Positions 7,504 to 15,137 of a DNA stretch of 38,579 nucleotides are shown one piece after another. The stretch comes from a virus. The notes under the pieces are model-generated. The model was not told the origin of the DNA. It ran no database searches and saw only the letters and a list, made by a program, of their open reading frames with translations. How positions within the stretch are numbered: position 1 is the first letter of the stretch; every line of letters starts with the position of its first letter. Made by a program: the position numbers and the translations under genes. The DNA is taken from the IMG/VR virus record IMGVR_UViG_3300025009_000042, positions 1-38,579 of that record; one strand, 5' to 3'.

Positions 7504-7683
7504 ATGGGCAAGAAAAAGGGTCTAACCATTGGAAAAACACGGGGCGCGCTTTACGGCCTAGCCAAGTTTTTAGGCGATGTGAGCGCCGTGAAGTCAGGGG
7601 ATCCAAAAACGATGGGTAAACACGTAGGGCGACGGGTAGCCGGGAAGATTACAGGGGGTTTCTTAGGGAAGTTATTCAGGTAG
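7504..7683 (+). CDS. Small basic glycine-rich protein, conserved type
   Basis: 59 aa behind a strong GAGGAGGT site. Begins MGKKKGLTIGKTRGALYG, then LAKFLGDVSAVKSGD and ends GGFLGKLFR. I recognise this pattern (basic start, K..LGDV.AV..G, then GRRVAGKITG) from short uncharacterised proteins widespread on plasmids and other mobile elements. Function unknown. Its position after the VirD4-like module is consistent with such an origin. Confidence 0.7.
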   Translation: MGKKKGLTIGKTRGALYGLAKFLGDVSAVKSGDPKTMGKHVGRRVAGKITGGFLGKLFR

Positions 7684-7738
7684 GGGTGGGCCTAGCCTAA
7701 GTGCTGGGCCAAATCTTAGGGGGCGAGGAGGACAAGCC

Positions 7739-8044
7739 TTGGCGGGGGTTAAGTGGGAGTTTTTGATGGAAAAATTTCCGACGCTCGAAAAACTTGACGA
7801 GGCGCGGGCGATGTATGGCACAGGTGAGGATTTTGGATATGCGATAGGTATCGGAGTGGGCACGATTAGGGAGTATCGTAAGTGGTTACTAACCGGGCAC
7901 AAGCGAGTCAAGAAGTGCGAAAATCACTACATCAAGGACACTGACATAAACGTGAGGATAAGGGAACTGATCGCAAGCGCTGGGCCAAGGGCGACAAATT
8001 CAGGCCCGCCGATTAATCCATGGATGTGTCGGGTACAAATCTAA
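7739..8044 (+). CDS. Unknown early protein
   Basis: 101 aa from a TTG with GAGGAGG upstream. The middle (ARAMYGTGEDFGYAIGIGVG followed by TIREYRKWLLTGHKRVKK) looks like a small helical, possibly DNA-binding, protein: a helix pair ending in a basic stretch. No known family recognised. It is part of the run of small genes 7223-10236. Confidence 0.5.
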   Translation: MAGVKWEFLMEKFPTLEKLDEARAMYGTGEDFGYAIGIGVGTIREYRKWLLTGHKRVKKCENHYIKDTDINVRIRELIASAGPRATNSGPPINPWMCRVQI

Positions 8045-8055
8045 GGGGGCTAAAC

Positions 8056-8265
8056 GTGAGTAGGGTAAAGATTAGCGACGGCAAGGTCAAGAGTTTTGTT
8101 GTTTTGGATGGAGAGAACTACCGAGTTATGGGCGCCAGGCCGAGGGGTGACGGACGCTACACTTGCGACGCTTGGAAGGTGAACGGGCATAAGTTTCTGC
8201 CAATCAAGGGCGTCCAAAAGTTGGACAAGCTTGCAAGGATATTCCTAAAGGGAGGTGAGTCCTAG
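8056..8265 (+). CDS. Small unknown protein
   Basis: 69 aa from a GTG at 8056, eight bases after AAGGGGG; an upstream in-frame ATG at 8020 lies inside the previous gene and lacks a ribosome site. Beta-rich start (VKSFVVLDGENYRVMGARPR) and basic end (KLDKLARIFLKGGES). The stop TAG shares its last base with the next start (TAGTG). No function assigned. Confidence 0.55.
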   Translation: MSRVKISDGKVKSFVVLDGENYRVMGARPRGDGRYTCDAWKVNGHKFLPIKGVQKLDKLARIFLKGGES

Positions 8266-8372
8266 TGTGGAGTATTTGGGATCTATTTAAGCGGATCCAC
8301 GCGGCGAACCGATCCAAGCGTATTGCAGAACAGCGCCGCAAGGCGTGGGAAGTTTATTTTTCCGGGAAGTAA
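8265..8372 (+). CDS. Very small basic protein (35 aa)
   Basis: GTG start eight bases after GGAGGTGA. Begins MWSIWDLFKRIHAANRSK, rich in Arg/Lys and Trp. Too short for most gene callers, but the ribosome site and the one-base overlap with the preceding stop support translation. Function unknown; an amphipathic helix is likely. Confidence 0.5.
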   Translation: MWSIWDLFKRIHAANRSKRIAEQRRKAWEVYFSGK

Positions 8373-8401
8373 ATTAAATTTGAAGGGGGATTATTTAAAC
8401 C

Positions 8402-9061
8402 ATGAAGAAATTTGCAGATTTATCCAAAGTGGAGGTTTTGAATTTAACCACTGAGCAGATCGAGAAATACGTGGACCTACAGTGTGCAATTGATGGCGTT
8501 AGGTTGTTACCGCTATTAGTCAGCGAGCCAGAAAAGCCAGCCATGGCGACCACTACGGCATATAAAGTAGGGGATTTAGTTTTCTTGGATATGGAAAAGG
8601 CTCAAGGCGTGGCCGACGCGATAAACGACGCTCAAGCGTGGACGAGTAACTATGATTACAATGTAGGTTATGACTATAGATTCTTAAAGCGTTGCAATGT
8701 ATCAGAGGTTAGTACAATTAAGGCATTTAGTCCTGAAGAATGGGTCGAGATTAAAGATCGGATGCAGGAATATGCCGTCAAGCGCAAGGAATACGAACAA
8801 CAAATCAAGGAATATAAGGAGTTCGCAGACGCGCGAGCAAGGGTATCTAGGGATATTTGGGAAGTGGTGGACGAGTACCGCGACGAGCAGGCTAATATCG
8901 AACAGATACGGCAGAAATTTACTCAATACCTAGACTTGGCTGAGGGTAACAATCGGATTGCTATAGGTTTCCTCGAAAAAGTATGCCTTATTCCCGATGA
9001 ACTACGCAGCGAGTTTGAGGGAAAAGAGCAAAATGTGGAGGGCTTTGAAAATGTTGACTAA
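8402..9061 (+). CDS. Coiled-coil protein, unknown function
   Basis: 219 aa, ATG after GAAGGGGGA. N-terminal 100 residues mixed alpha/beta with several Tyr (NYDYNVGYDYRFLKRC); residues ~115-185 form a long charged coiled coil (KRKEYEQQIKEYKEF, then VVDEYRDEQANIEQI). The C-terminus is acidic. No enzymatic motif seen. It overlaps the next gene by 11 bases. Confidence 0.55.
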   Translation: MKKFADLSKVEVLNLTTEQIEKYVDLQCAIDGVRLLPLLVSEPEKPAMATTTAYKVGDLVFLDMEKAQGVADAINDAQAWTSNYDYNVGYDYRFLKRCNVSEVSTIKAFSPEEWVEIKDRMQEYAVKRKEYEQQIKEYKEFADARARVSRDIWEVVDEYRDEQANIEQIRQKFTQYLDLAEGNNRIAIGFLEKVCLIPDELRSEFEGKEQNVEGFENVD

Positions 9062-9326
9062 AGAGCAATTGGCAGTATTGGAACGCATGGCAACCATGCT
9101 GGACGAGGAAGTGGTATTCCCAATAACGATATATCTGGAGGCAGGCAGCCCTGAGGAGGCTGTGGAGTTGGACAAGCTATCCAAAGATGAGCTGTTCAAG
9201 GGCAAATATGGCGACATTGCACCGTTTTCTACTGCTGATAAAAGCGTTATATACTCATCGTGGAGCCGAGAGGCCGGCATAAGCGTGACGATCTACGACA
9301 GGAGCCAGTGCGAAAAGCTTAGATAA
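9051..9326 (+). CDS. Small acidic protein, unknown
   Basis: 91 aa from the ATG at 9051, nine bases after GGAGGG, beginning inside the end of the previous gene. A helix LTKEQLAVLERMATMLDEE is followed by a beta strand VVFPITIYLEAG and an acidic middle. No recognised family. Earlier in-frame ATGs at 8997 and 9033 lack ribosome sites. Confidence 0.55.
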   Translation: MLTKEQLAVLERMATMLDEEVVFPITIYLEAGSPEEAVELDKLSKDELFKGKYGDIAPFSTADKSVIYSSWSREAGISVTIYDRSQCEKLR

Positions 9327-9355
9327 TTTTGGTGGGAGCGAGAGGAGTAAATGGG

Positions 9356-9823
9356 ATGCAGAAAATCAAAACGTGGGCCTTTGGCCTACTAAGGGAGGAA
9401 CTAACCAGCACCAAAAGTAATGGCACAATTACCGAAATTAGGGAAGTTAGCCTTTTTGGATTAGTTATCAAGAGAGTTGTTACCACTAGGGCAGCCGGCA
9501 GTAAGCCACCGGCGCCCGTGAGGGTGGAGGGTCCGACTAGGGAGCAAGCGGAACGGATGATTACACGGATGAGTGAACTGGATGTAGTGGACAAGCCCGC
9601 ACAGGTGGACAGGCTGGCCCAGGCGCAGGAGATTGAGGAGGCTGTGGCTCAAATGTTGCCCGTAACCGTGCCCTGGGTAAACAGGCACTACCGTGGGCAT
9701 ATCATAAATAATCTAGCTGCAGGTGTCGAACCGCGATTTATCCGGCAGGCCGTGGTCGAGATGGCACACAAAAAGATTAGCCGGCACCAGCAGCGCTGGA
9801 CCAAGCAAAGGAGGCCGCGCTGA
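9356..9823 (+). CDS. Unknown early protein
   Basis: 155 aa from the ATG at 9356, eight bases after GAGGAG. The first ~50 residues are strand-rich (IKTWAFGLLREEL, then SLFGLVIKRVVTTRA), the middle has a proline-rich linker (SKPPAPVRVEGPT), and the C-terminal half is helical and basic, ending TKQRRPR. The basic end suggests nucleic-acid contact. No family recognised. The stop directly abuts the next ATG. Confidence 0.5.
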   Translation: MQKIKTWAFGLLREELTSTKSNGTITEIREVSLFGLVIKRVVTTRAAGSKPPAPVRVEGPTREQAERMITRMSELDVVDKPAQVDRLAQAQEIEEAVAQMLPVTVPWVNRHYRGHIINNLAAGVEPRFIRQAVVEMAHKKISRHQQRWTKQRRPR

Positions 9824-10012
9824 ATGGGGGTGGAATGGCAGGAGTTCAAGCGGCAGATTATTGGGCGCCAGCGGGACATTAGGGAGTCGCGGGAAGTCCT
9901 GCGCAAGCTGGATATTATAGCCGAGCGGCACACAGATACGAACAGCCGGCGCAAGCTGAAAGGCAGGCCAATGGTGCGTATGGCGTGGAGGTATAGGGGA
10001 GGGGTTAGGTAG
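9824..10012 (+). CDS. Small basic helical protein
   Basis: 62 aa, ATG immediately after the previous stop (TGAATG). Highly charged helix (FKRQIIGRQRDIRESREVLR) and a basic C-terminus (GRPMVRMAWRYRGGVR). Probably nucleic-acid binding, but no family recognised. The stop overlaps the next GTG. Confidence 0.5.
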   Translation: MGVEWQEFKRQIIGRQRDIRESREVLRKLDIIAERHTDTNSRRKLKGRPMVRMAWRYRGGVR

Positions 10013-10236
10013 TGGAAGTTGAACTGATTTATTTTAAGAGAAACGGCAAGTTTTATAGTCGCGGCAGGTATCAAACCAAAGAAGAACACCTTTTTGATAT
10101 TTGGTATGAGGTGCGAGCCATGAGGAACGAGGGTAACCTACCGGGGCTAGTGGGGATTAACGATTTTATCATTTCTGTGGATGTTCCAGAACACGAGCAT
10201 AACCACCCGCACTTGATTGTATCGGGAGTGGTATAG
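10012..10236 (+). CDS. Small unknown protein
   Basis: 74 aa from a GTG overlapping the previous stop (TAGTG). Begins MEVELIYFKRNGKFYSRGRY and ends with a His-rich strand (VPEHEHNHPHLIVSGVV). The layout resembles small beta-strand phage proteins. GGGGAGGGG lies upstream. No function assigned. Confidence 0.5.
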   Translation: MEVELIYFKRNGKFYSRGRYQTKEEHLFDIWYEVRAMRNEGNLPGLVGINDFIISVDVPEHEHNHPHLIVSGVV

Positions 10237-10239
10237 AGT

Positions 10240-10590
10240 ATGGCGCAAGTAACGATTGAACCAACCCGCATTCTCCTACGCTGTGGCTTTACCGAGGCAG
10301 GCCAAGCGCGGGCGATACCGGGCGGCTCGTGGAACAGGGAGTGTAAGGCGTGGGAGTATCCCGTCAATGGCAATCTTTTCAGCATGGTATTAGCTCACTT
10401 TCCGGGCATTGAGGTAGTTGGAACGCCGCCGATGGTACCGGCTCCAAAGAAGGAAAAGCCAGACTTTTGGCTGGGTAGTGAGGGTGAAGATAAGCAAGTG
10501 CCGCCGCCACCGATCAAGAACGCTACATTAATGAGGCATCAAATGGATGGCTACGTAAGGGCCTGTAAACACATGGGGATATTTCAATGA
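10240..10590 (+). CDS. SNF2-type helicase, N-terminal piece (split gene)
   Basis: 116 aa. The first ~60 residues ([17 protein letters not shown]) match the HARP-like substrate-recognition start of phage SNF2 helicases (pattern IPG..W....K.W..P). After a proline-rich linker comes [17 protein letters not shown], the 'HQ' Q-motif helix that normally leads directly into the helicase P-loop. The gene stops there because an HNH gene begins (ATGA overlap at 10587). The rest of the helicase follows at 11036. This is a gene in pieces; the two parts probably assemble. Confidence 0.8.
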   Translation: MAQVTIEPTRILLRCGFTEAGQARAIPGGSWNRECKAWEYPVNGNLFSMVLAHFPGIEVVGTPPMVPAPKKEKPDFWLGSEGEDKQVPPPPIKNATLMRHQMDGYVRACKHMGIFQ

Positions 10591-11033
10591 AAGTAACAGT
10601 GAAATGTGAGCATTGCGGAATCGAGTTCAATAAATACCCTAGCCAGGTAAGGGATCATAATTTTTGTTGCAAAAGACACCTGACTATATGGCTAACCAAG
10701 ACCTACAACAAGCCTGGCCACGCAAAGGGGAAAATTAAGTGCCCATGGCTTACGGAGTTGAACAAAAAGCGGAATCCAGAACTTGCCCGCTCAAGCCGCG
10801 AGAAAAGGGGTGCCATGCAACGTGGTCGCGGAGAAGGTAAGTCATACCGCAAGTATTTAGGTAAGCACGAACACCGTTATGTTATGGAGCAAATTTTAGG
10901 GCGCCCGCTTACGTCAGATGAAATCGTGCATCACATTAATGGTGATAAGCTGGACAATAGGCCGGAGAACTTAAAATTAACTACGCGCCAAGAACACGCT
11001 AGAATTCACTTTCACGGCAAAGGGGATGATTAA
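10587..11033 (+). CDS. HNH homing-type endonuclease inserted in the helicase gene
   Basis: 148 aa. A zinc-ribbon-like start ([15 protein letters not shown] then FCCKRH) precedes the HNH nuclease core: [20 protein letters not shown] followed by [16 protein letters not shown]. This is the HNH_3 type common in phage free-standing and intron endonucleases. The ATG overlaps the stop of the helicase N-terminal piece. The helicase core restarts three bases after its stop. None of the TTTGGA word occurs in this gene, consistent with recent import. It probably cuts helicase P-loop-region alleles lacking the insertion (inference). Confidence 0.85.
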   Translation: MKVTVKCEHCGIEFNKYPSQVRDHNFCCKRHLTIWLTKTYNKPGHAKGKIKCPWLTELNKKRNPELARSSREKRGAMQRGRGEGKSYRKYLGKHEHRYVMEQILGRPLTSDEIVHHINGDKLDNRPENLKLTTRQEHARIHFHGKGDD

Positions 11034-11035
11034 TT

Positions 11036-12498
11036 ATGAGTCTTGCCCAAAAAGGTAGCGGTTTCGCCCTTTTAATGGAGCAAGGCACTTGACCGGCAAA
11101 ACATTAACGGCAATAGCCATAGCCGGCAGGGCCTTTTTGGAGAATTGTGCTAAAAAAATGCTAGTTGTTGCACCGTCGAGCGTTGTACCAGTTTGGGAGA
11201 AAGAATTTAAGAAATTCGCAGACTTCCCCTTTGAGTGCCTAACCTTGGATCAACCCGAAAACTCAAGGCGGGTTAAGGCGCTCAAGGCGTGGGCGCCGGA
11301 TCCGTCAAGGTTGCAAGTGGCCGTGATTAACTACGAGGCATTCCGGGCGACCAAGGGCGAGGGCAAGCGCAAAATAAGTATGATGGGGGATATCTTCGCA
11401 AGCTGGGGGCCGGATATGATTTTGTGTGATGAAAGCCAGAGACTAAAGACTCCCGGGGCGATCCAAAGCAAGGCACTCCATAAACTGGCGCCATTCTCTA
11501 AGTATCGTTTAATCCTAACAGGCACGCCAGTAACCCAAGGGCCGATGGATTTCTTTAGCCAATACAAGTTTTTAGACAGAACCATTTTTGGAGATAGCTT
11601 TTATTCCTACCGGGCAAAATACGCACACATGGGAGGCTATTTTAACAAGGAGATCACGGCATACACTATGCTGCCAACCAAGCCGGATGGGCGACCAAAT
11701 CCGTATTATGTACCCGACAGGGAAAAGGAGTTTTTCGACAAAGCGTATGGTTGCGCGGTGCGCGTAACTAAGGCCGAGGCTTTGGACCTACCGCCGTACA
11801 CAGACCAAGTGCTGTACTGTAGTTTGGAACCAAAGGCTAGTAAGCTCTACCGAGACATGGCGAGCGAGGCTGTGATGGCCCTAGAAAGCGGCGAAATGGC
11901 TGCACCCGTAGTATTAACCAAGCTTTTGAGGCTATCCCAAATCACGGGCGGCTTTGTGAGCTATGAACAGCAGGCCGAGGAAGGGCCATTCTCCAAGCGA
12001 GTTGTCGAGGCCGTGAGTCAATCCAAAATGAATCTCTTAGAGGAAACGCTGGAGGACATACTTTCCCACGACGGGAAAAAGGTGGTTATCTTTGGGCGAT
12101 TCACTCCAGAACTGCAAGGAATACGGGCGCTGATTGAAAAGATGGGCGTAGGGTATAGCTTTATTGATGGATCCGTATCCATGGCCGACCGTGGCCCACA
12201 GGTAGCACGATTCCAGGAGGATCCAAATATAAAGGTATTCCTAGCGCAGACTCAAACGGCGGGCCTAGGGATCACACTGACAGCAGCAGACACAGCAATT
12301 TTTTACTCTTTGGATTATTCATTTGCGAATTACGACCAGGCACGGGCGCGGATCCACAGGATGGGTCAGAAGAACGCCTGCACTTACCTCCATTTGGTAG
12401 CGCGCGGAACCGTAGACGAGAAGGTCCTGGAGGCGTTGAAAACTAAGCGGAGCGTGGCCGACCTAGTGGTGGATAATTGGAAAAGTTTATTTAAGTAG
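11036..12498 (+). CDS. SNF2-type helicase core, needs a +5-nt bypass in the P-loop
   Basis: Restart at the ATG 11036 (GGGGAT upstream) gives MSLAQKGSGFALLMEQGT then TGA. Five bases further on, in another frame, the protein continues GKTLTAIAIAG. Joining them gives MEQGTGKT, the family P-loop, and a 485-aa protein. The remaining motifs are intact: DESQRLKTP (motif II), LILTGTPV (III), LAQTQTAGLGITL (V) and QARARIHRMGQK (VI). It acts as a DNA translocase or helicase in phage DNA metabolism. A TTG at 11089 could start only a product lacking half of the P-loop, so bypass is favoured. Confidence 0.8.
11087..11094 (+). other. Proposed ribosome bypass site, helicase (ACT-tg-ACC)
   Basis: Takeoff codon ACT (Thr, 11087-11089) is followed at once by TGA (11090-11092). 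A synonymous Thr codon ACC overlaps it at 11092-11094, and the next codon is GGC of GKT. A five-base forward hop of peptidyl-tRNA-Thr restores MEQGTGKT. An internal GGAG lies 6 bases before the takeoff codon, and a CCGGC/GCCGG pair (11093-11097 with 11122-11126) could form a stem just after it. Both latter points are weak. Confidence 0.6.
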
Positions 12499-12514
12499 GG
12501 GGGTGTATAAAACG

Positions 12515-12955
12515 GTGAGGGAGATTAAATTTAGGGGCAAGCGCGTGGATAATAAGGAATGGGTTTGTGGGGACTTGATTCACGGGTGCGATCCTCAATT
12601 TGCTTACATTGTTGAGCGCGGGAGTAATGAATTGTGTAGAAATTATGTACCAGTTATACCAGAAACCGTTGGTCAATTCGCGGGATTGCGCGACAAAAAC
12701 GGCAAGGAGATATATGAGGAAGATATCTTAGATGTTACATCAGAATTGCTTACTAACTTTGGAAGAACAAGAACCGGACTATACGACACGACTTATAAGC
12801 AAGTGAAATGGATTGAGGATGGATGGGGGACAAAAGTATTAAGGAGTAAAAGCTCTGCTATTGGCTTTGAATTCCAAGGGTTAAAGGTTGCAACTAAGTA
12901 TGGCGTTGTTATTGGCACAACCTACGATAACCCAGAGCTATTACGAATGCAGTAA
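12515..12955 (+). CDS. YopX family protein
   Basis: 146 aa from the GTG at 12515, with GGGGGGTG about nine bases upstream; a GTG at 12503 within that site is an alternative. The typical YopX start is clear (MREIKFRGKRVDNKEWVCGD), then ETVGQFAGLRDKNGKEIYEE, and the end GTTYDNPELL. YopX proteins are common in Bacillota phages; their molecular role is not established. More AT-rich than its neighbours with one TTTGGA word. Confidence 0.9.
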   Translation: MREIKFRGKRVDNKEWVCGDLIHGCDPQFAYIVERGSNELCRNYVPVIPETVGQFAGLRDKNGKEIYEEDILDVTSELLTNFGRTRTGLYDTTYKQVKWIEDGWGTKVLRSKSSAIGFEFQGLKVATKYGVVIGTTYDNPELLRMQ

Positions 12956-13005
12956 TTGCTCGAAATTTGACGAAAAATAAACACCGTAATTACTAGTATA
13001 TGTAG

Positions 13006-13034
13006 TTGTTGTTGTTTATATTCCATGGTATAAT
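13006..13034 (+). promoter_or_regulatory. Promoter of the Xre operon, overlapping an inverted (AAC)n box
   Basis: TTGTTG (13006-13011), 17-bp spacer, extended -10 TGGTATAAT (13026-13034). The -35 lies inside GTTGTTGTTGTTTATA (13005-13020), the reverse complement of the box found near 7183 and 23008. On the minus strand the same box follows a TATAC/TATAAA stretch, so a divergent transcript towards yopX is possible. Confidence 0.7.
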
Positions 13035-13087
13035 TAGGCAAGTTCAAGGAGCGACAACGACTACAAATGAAGGGAGTAAATGACATC

Positions 13088-13354
13088 ATGGCGGCAGAAC
13101 TTAAAGACCCAGCGGCAGCCGTGGCGGGATGGGTAGACACAAACCCGCTGCGTAGATATCGACACGAACACCAGCCAAGAATGACTATAGCCCAAGCGGC
13201 AGCACTCTTGGAGGTAAGCCTGGTAAGTATCCAAAAGTGGGAAATGGGGGCCGGATCGCCTGACGAGTCCAACATGGACAAGCTATCCAAGCTTATGGGA
13301 AAGGAGGTGATAGGACAGTGGACGAAATGGCAGGAGCAAAGACCACAGATTTAA
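13088..13354 (+). CDS. Xre-family helix-turn-helix regulator
   Basis: 88 aa from the ATG at 13088 (GGGAG upstream); an in-frame ATG at 13067 is possible. The DNA-binding part is TIAQAAALLEVSLVSIQKWE followed by MGAGSPDESNMDKLSKLM, a standard Xre/Cro fold. It is the only clear repressor-like gene. It follows a promoter that contains the repeated (AAC)n box, so autoregulation is plausible. It overlaps the next gene, whose ribosome site GGAGGTGA lies in its 3' end. Confidence 0.8.
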   Translation: MAAELKDPAAAVAGWVDTNPLRRYRHEHQPRMTIAQAAALLEVSLVSIQKWEMGAGSPDESNMDKLSKLMGKEVIGQWTKWQEQRPQI

Positions 13355-13752
13355 GCATTTTCGAACTGGCCGACAGACTTGCATATCTCAAAGGGCACAA
13401 GTCAGAACTGGAGGCCCGCGTGAAGAATGTCAATGGCGAGATTGAAAGCACGATTGAACAATTGGCTTCAGCCATGTTGGATGAGGAACTAGCCAACTTT
13501 AGGCGCAATGGACAAACCTTCTTCTTGCAGCAACAAATATTTGTTAGTGCGATCTCAGAGCAAAAAGAGAATCTTTTTGGATACCTAGACGATGTGGCGC
13601 CCGGAATGGTAACGCGCACCGTCAACGCTAACACGCTGAGAGCATGGACCAAGGAGCAAATGGCAGGCAATGACGGGGATTTACCAGCGGCGTTAGAGGG
13701 ATTCGTGAGGATTACTGAAAAGCCCAGCGTGGGGATGAGAAAAGCGAAGTAA
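13318..13752 (+). CDS. Coiled-coil phage protein, unknown
   Basis: 144 aa from a GTG eight bases after an ideal GGAGGTGATAG. N-terminal coiled coil (LADRLAYLKGHKSELEARVK, continuing to IESTIEQLASAMLDEEL), then a beta part (FRRNGQTFFLQQQIFV) and a helical end. Proteins of this shape are common in replication modules of Bacillota phages next to SSB-like genes, but the role is unknown. Confidence 0.6.
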   Translation: MDEMAGAKTTDLSIFELADRLAYLKGHKSELEARVKNVNGEIESTIEQLASAMLDEELANFRRNGQTFFLQQQIFVSAISEQKENLFGYLDDVAPGMVTRTVNANTLRAWTKEQMAGNDGDLPAALEGFVRITEKPSVGMRKAK

Positions 13753-13776
13753 GTAAAGAGAGGATGGGGAGTAAAT

Positions 13777-14094
13777 TTGGATTACGATTTCAACGAAGAC
13801 CTGGACTTAGGTAATGTGTGCCTAGGGGATCTAAACAAGGAGTTTAAAGCGTTGTACCCGCAGATCATGAAGTCCCTAAATGATGGCAATAAGGCTAGCA
13901 TAGCGATTACCGTGGAATTTGCCAAGGTGCCAAACACAACGACTATGACCAATGTGAATTACTCTATTACTCCAAAGTATCCAGCGCGTAAGAAATCTGG
14001 CGTGTGCCAAATGAACGATAGTTTCAAGCTACGCACAGAGAAACCACCAGCGCCCGTGGAAAACCTAAAGTTATTCCAAGCCAAGGCTGAGTAA
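13777..14094 (+). CDS. Unknown protein of the replication module
   Basis: 105 aa from a TTG inside a TTTGGAT word, after GAGAGGATGGGGAG. Acidic start (DYDFNEDLDLGNVCLGDLNK), a strand-rich middle (KASIAITVEFAKVPNTTTM) and a basic, proline-containing end. No family recognised. Operon with the genes either side. Confidence 0.55.
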   Translation: MDYDFNEDLDLGNVCLGDLNKEFKALYPQIMKSLNDGNKASIAITVEFAKVPNTTTMTNVNYSITPKYPARKKSGVCQMNDSFKLRTEKPPAPVENLKLFQAKAE

Positions 14095-14122
14095 GTAAAA
14101 GATAAGAGGGGGATTTTATTAA

Positions 14123-14854
14123 ATGTCAGGCATTGAAAATCAAGTTGAGCGCGTCCATATTACACCAGTGGGCGACACAGTGAAAATTATGCACGGAGAA
14201 CTTCCATTTTTCCAAAAGGATGGCGTAAATTATCGCGTTGATACGCTACAGAGTATTTTGGATTTAGTCAGAAGTAAGGGCAGCGCGGAAAAGACCATCA
14301 TTTTCTACAACGATACGTTTATTCATGCGATCCTGGACGACACGATTAATGATCGCACTCTGGACACGGCCCGGTATAACTTTAGTTACTCTATCGAGTT
14401 CCTAGCTTGGAAGGAAATCCTGGGGGACAAGCTCATCCAAAAGGATCTTATCGAATTCTTGCGAAATCATCCAGGCGATGTTGTCGGCGGCATTGATTAC
14501 CTAATTAGCATGGTAAGCAAACTAAAGGTTGTTACCGAGATTGTCGGCGACTACAACTACGATGATAACAACAATGTGAGTTTTTTCTTCAAGTCCAAAG
14601 ACGGAGAGGGGCAAGTCAAACTCCCGGCTGTGATTCAAATCCAAATCCCTGTCTTTAGAGAAAGCTCATTTGTTCCGATTATTGACATTGAATTGCAACT
14701 TAACAAGCCGAAAAGTGAAAACGAAAAGCCAACAATTCAATTAACCTGTCAGAAGTTAAAGTTTTATCACAATAATGCAGTTAAACATGAAGTTTCTTTA
14801 TTAAAAGAAACACTTAGCGGCTTTATGATTTTTGCAGGCGCACCAACGCGATAA
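14123..14854 (+). CDS. DUF2303 (YfdQ)-like protein
   Basis: 243 aa, ATG after AGAGGGGGA. The order of blocks (TLQSILDLVRSKGS, then IFYNDTFIHAILDD and AWKEILGDKLIQKDLIEFL, later AVIQIQIPVFRES) matches the DUF2303 pattern of phage replication or recombination regions, where an 'S.L.DFI..N..DI' segment lies mid-protein (here EFLRNHPGDVVGG). Biochemical role unknown. The assignment is from pattern memory, moderate certainty. Confidence 0.6.
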   Translation: MSGIENQVERVHITPVGDTVKIMHGELPFFQKDGVNYRVDTLQSILDLVRSKGSAEKTIIFYNDTFIHAILDDTINDRTLDTARYNFSYSIEFLAWKEILGDKLIQKDLIEFLRNHPGDVVGGIDYLISMVSKLKVVTEIVGDYNYDDNNNVSFFFKSKDGEGQVKLPAVIQIQIPVFRESSFVPIIDIELQLNKPKSENEKPTIQLTCQKLKFYHNNAVKHEVSLLKETLSGFMIFAGAPTR

Positions 14855-14860
14855 GGCAGC

Positions 14861-14879
14861 GGGCGCGGCCAACGCGCCC
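14861..14879 (+). terminator. 7-bp GC hairpin after the DUF2303-like gene
   Basis: GGGCGCG pairs with CGCGCCC around a 5-base loop. The T run follows only 11 bases later (14891-14896), so it may be a partial terminator or an RNA-processing stem within the operon. Confidence 0.45.
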
Positions 14880-14909
14880 TAAATAAACTATTTTTTGGAG
14901 GGGAAAGTT

Positions 14910-15137
14910 TTGGATTTAGTAAAAGCAACACTAGAACAGAGTGGCCAAGATCCTGTGGTTATTGAGGGCAGGCACGTAATGGTTGTATGGGTTAATGATA
15001 AAGGCGACGACGAGAAGACTATTTGTATCCGCGAAGGCGGGGAAACTGATGTGCCTGAACTTCATGAAATGTACGAATTTATAGGGGAGCATTTCGAGGA
15101 GATCGCAAAGAGCGGGGAGGAAAACGAAAATGAGTAA
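14910..15137 (+). CDS. Small acidic protein, unknown
   Basis: 75 aa from a TTG in a TTTTGGATT word, seven bases after GGAGGGG; the earlier TTG at 14895 is part of the ribosome site. Begins MDLVKATLEQSGQDPVVIEG, acidic throughout (ends GEENENE). It overlaps the next ATG by eight bases, so expression with the SSB-like gene is coupled. No family recognised. Confidence 0.55.
   Translation: MDLVKATLEQSGQDPVVIEGRHVMVVWVNDKGDDEKTICIREGGETDVPELHEMYEFIGEHFEEIAKSGEENENE

Noticed and set aside
10582-11055. Group I intron carrying the HNH gene in the helicase
   Set aside because: The HNH coding region fills almost the whole insertion; no P3-P8 core elements are visible and only about 25-50 non-coding bases remain. 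A gene-in-pieces arrangement fits better.
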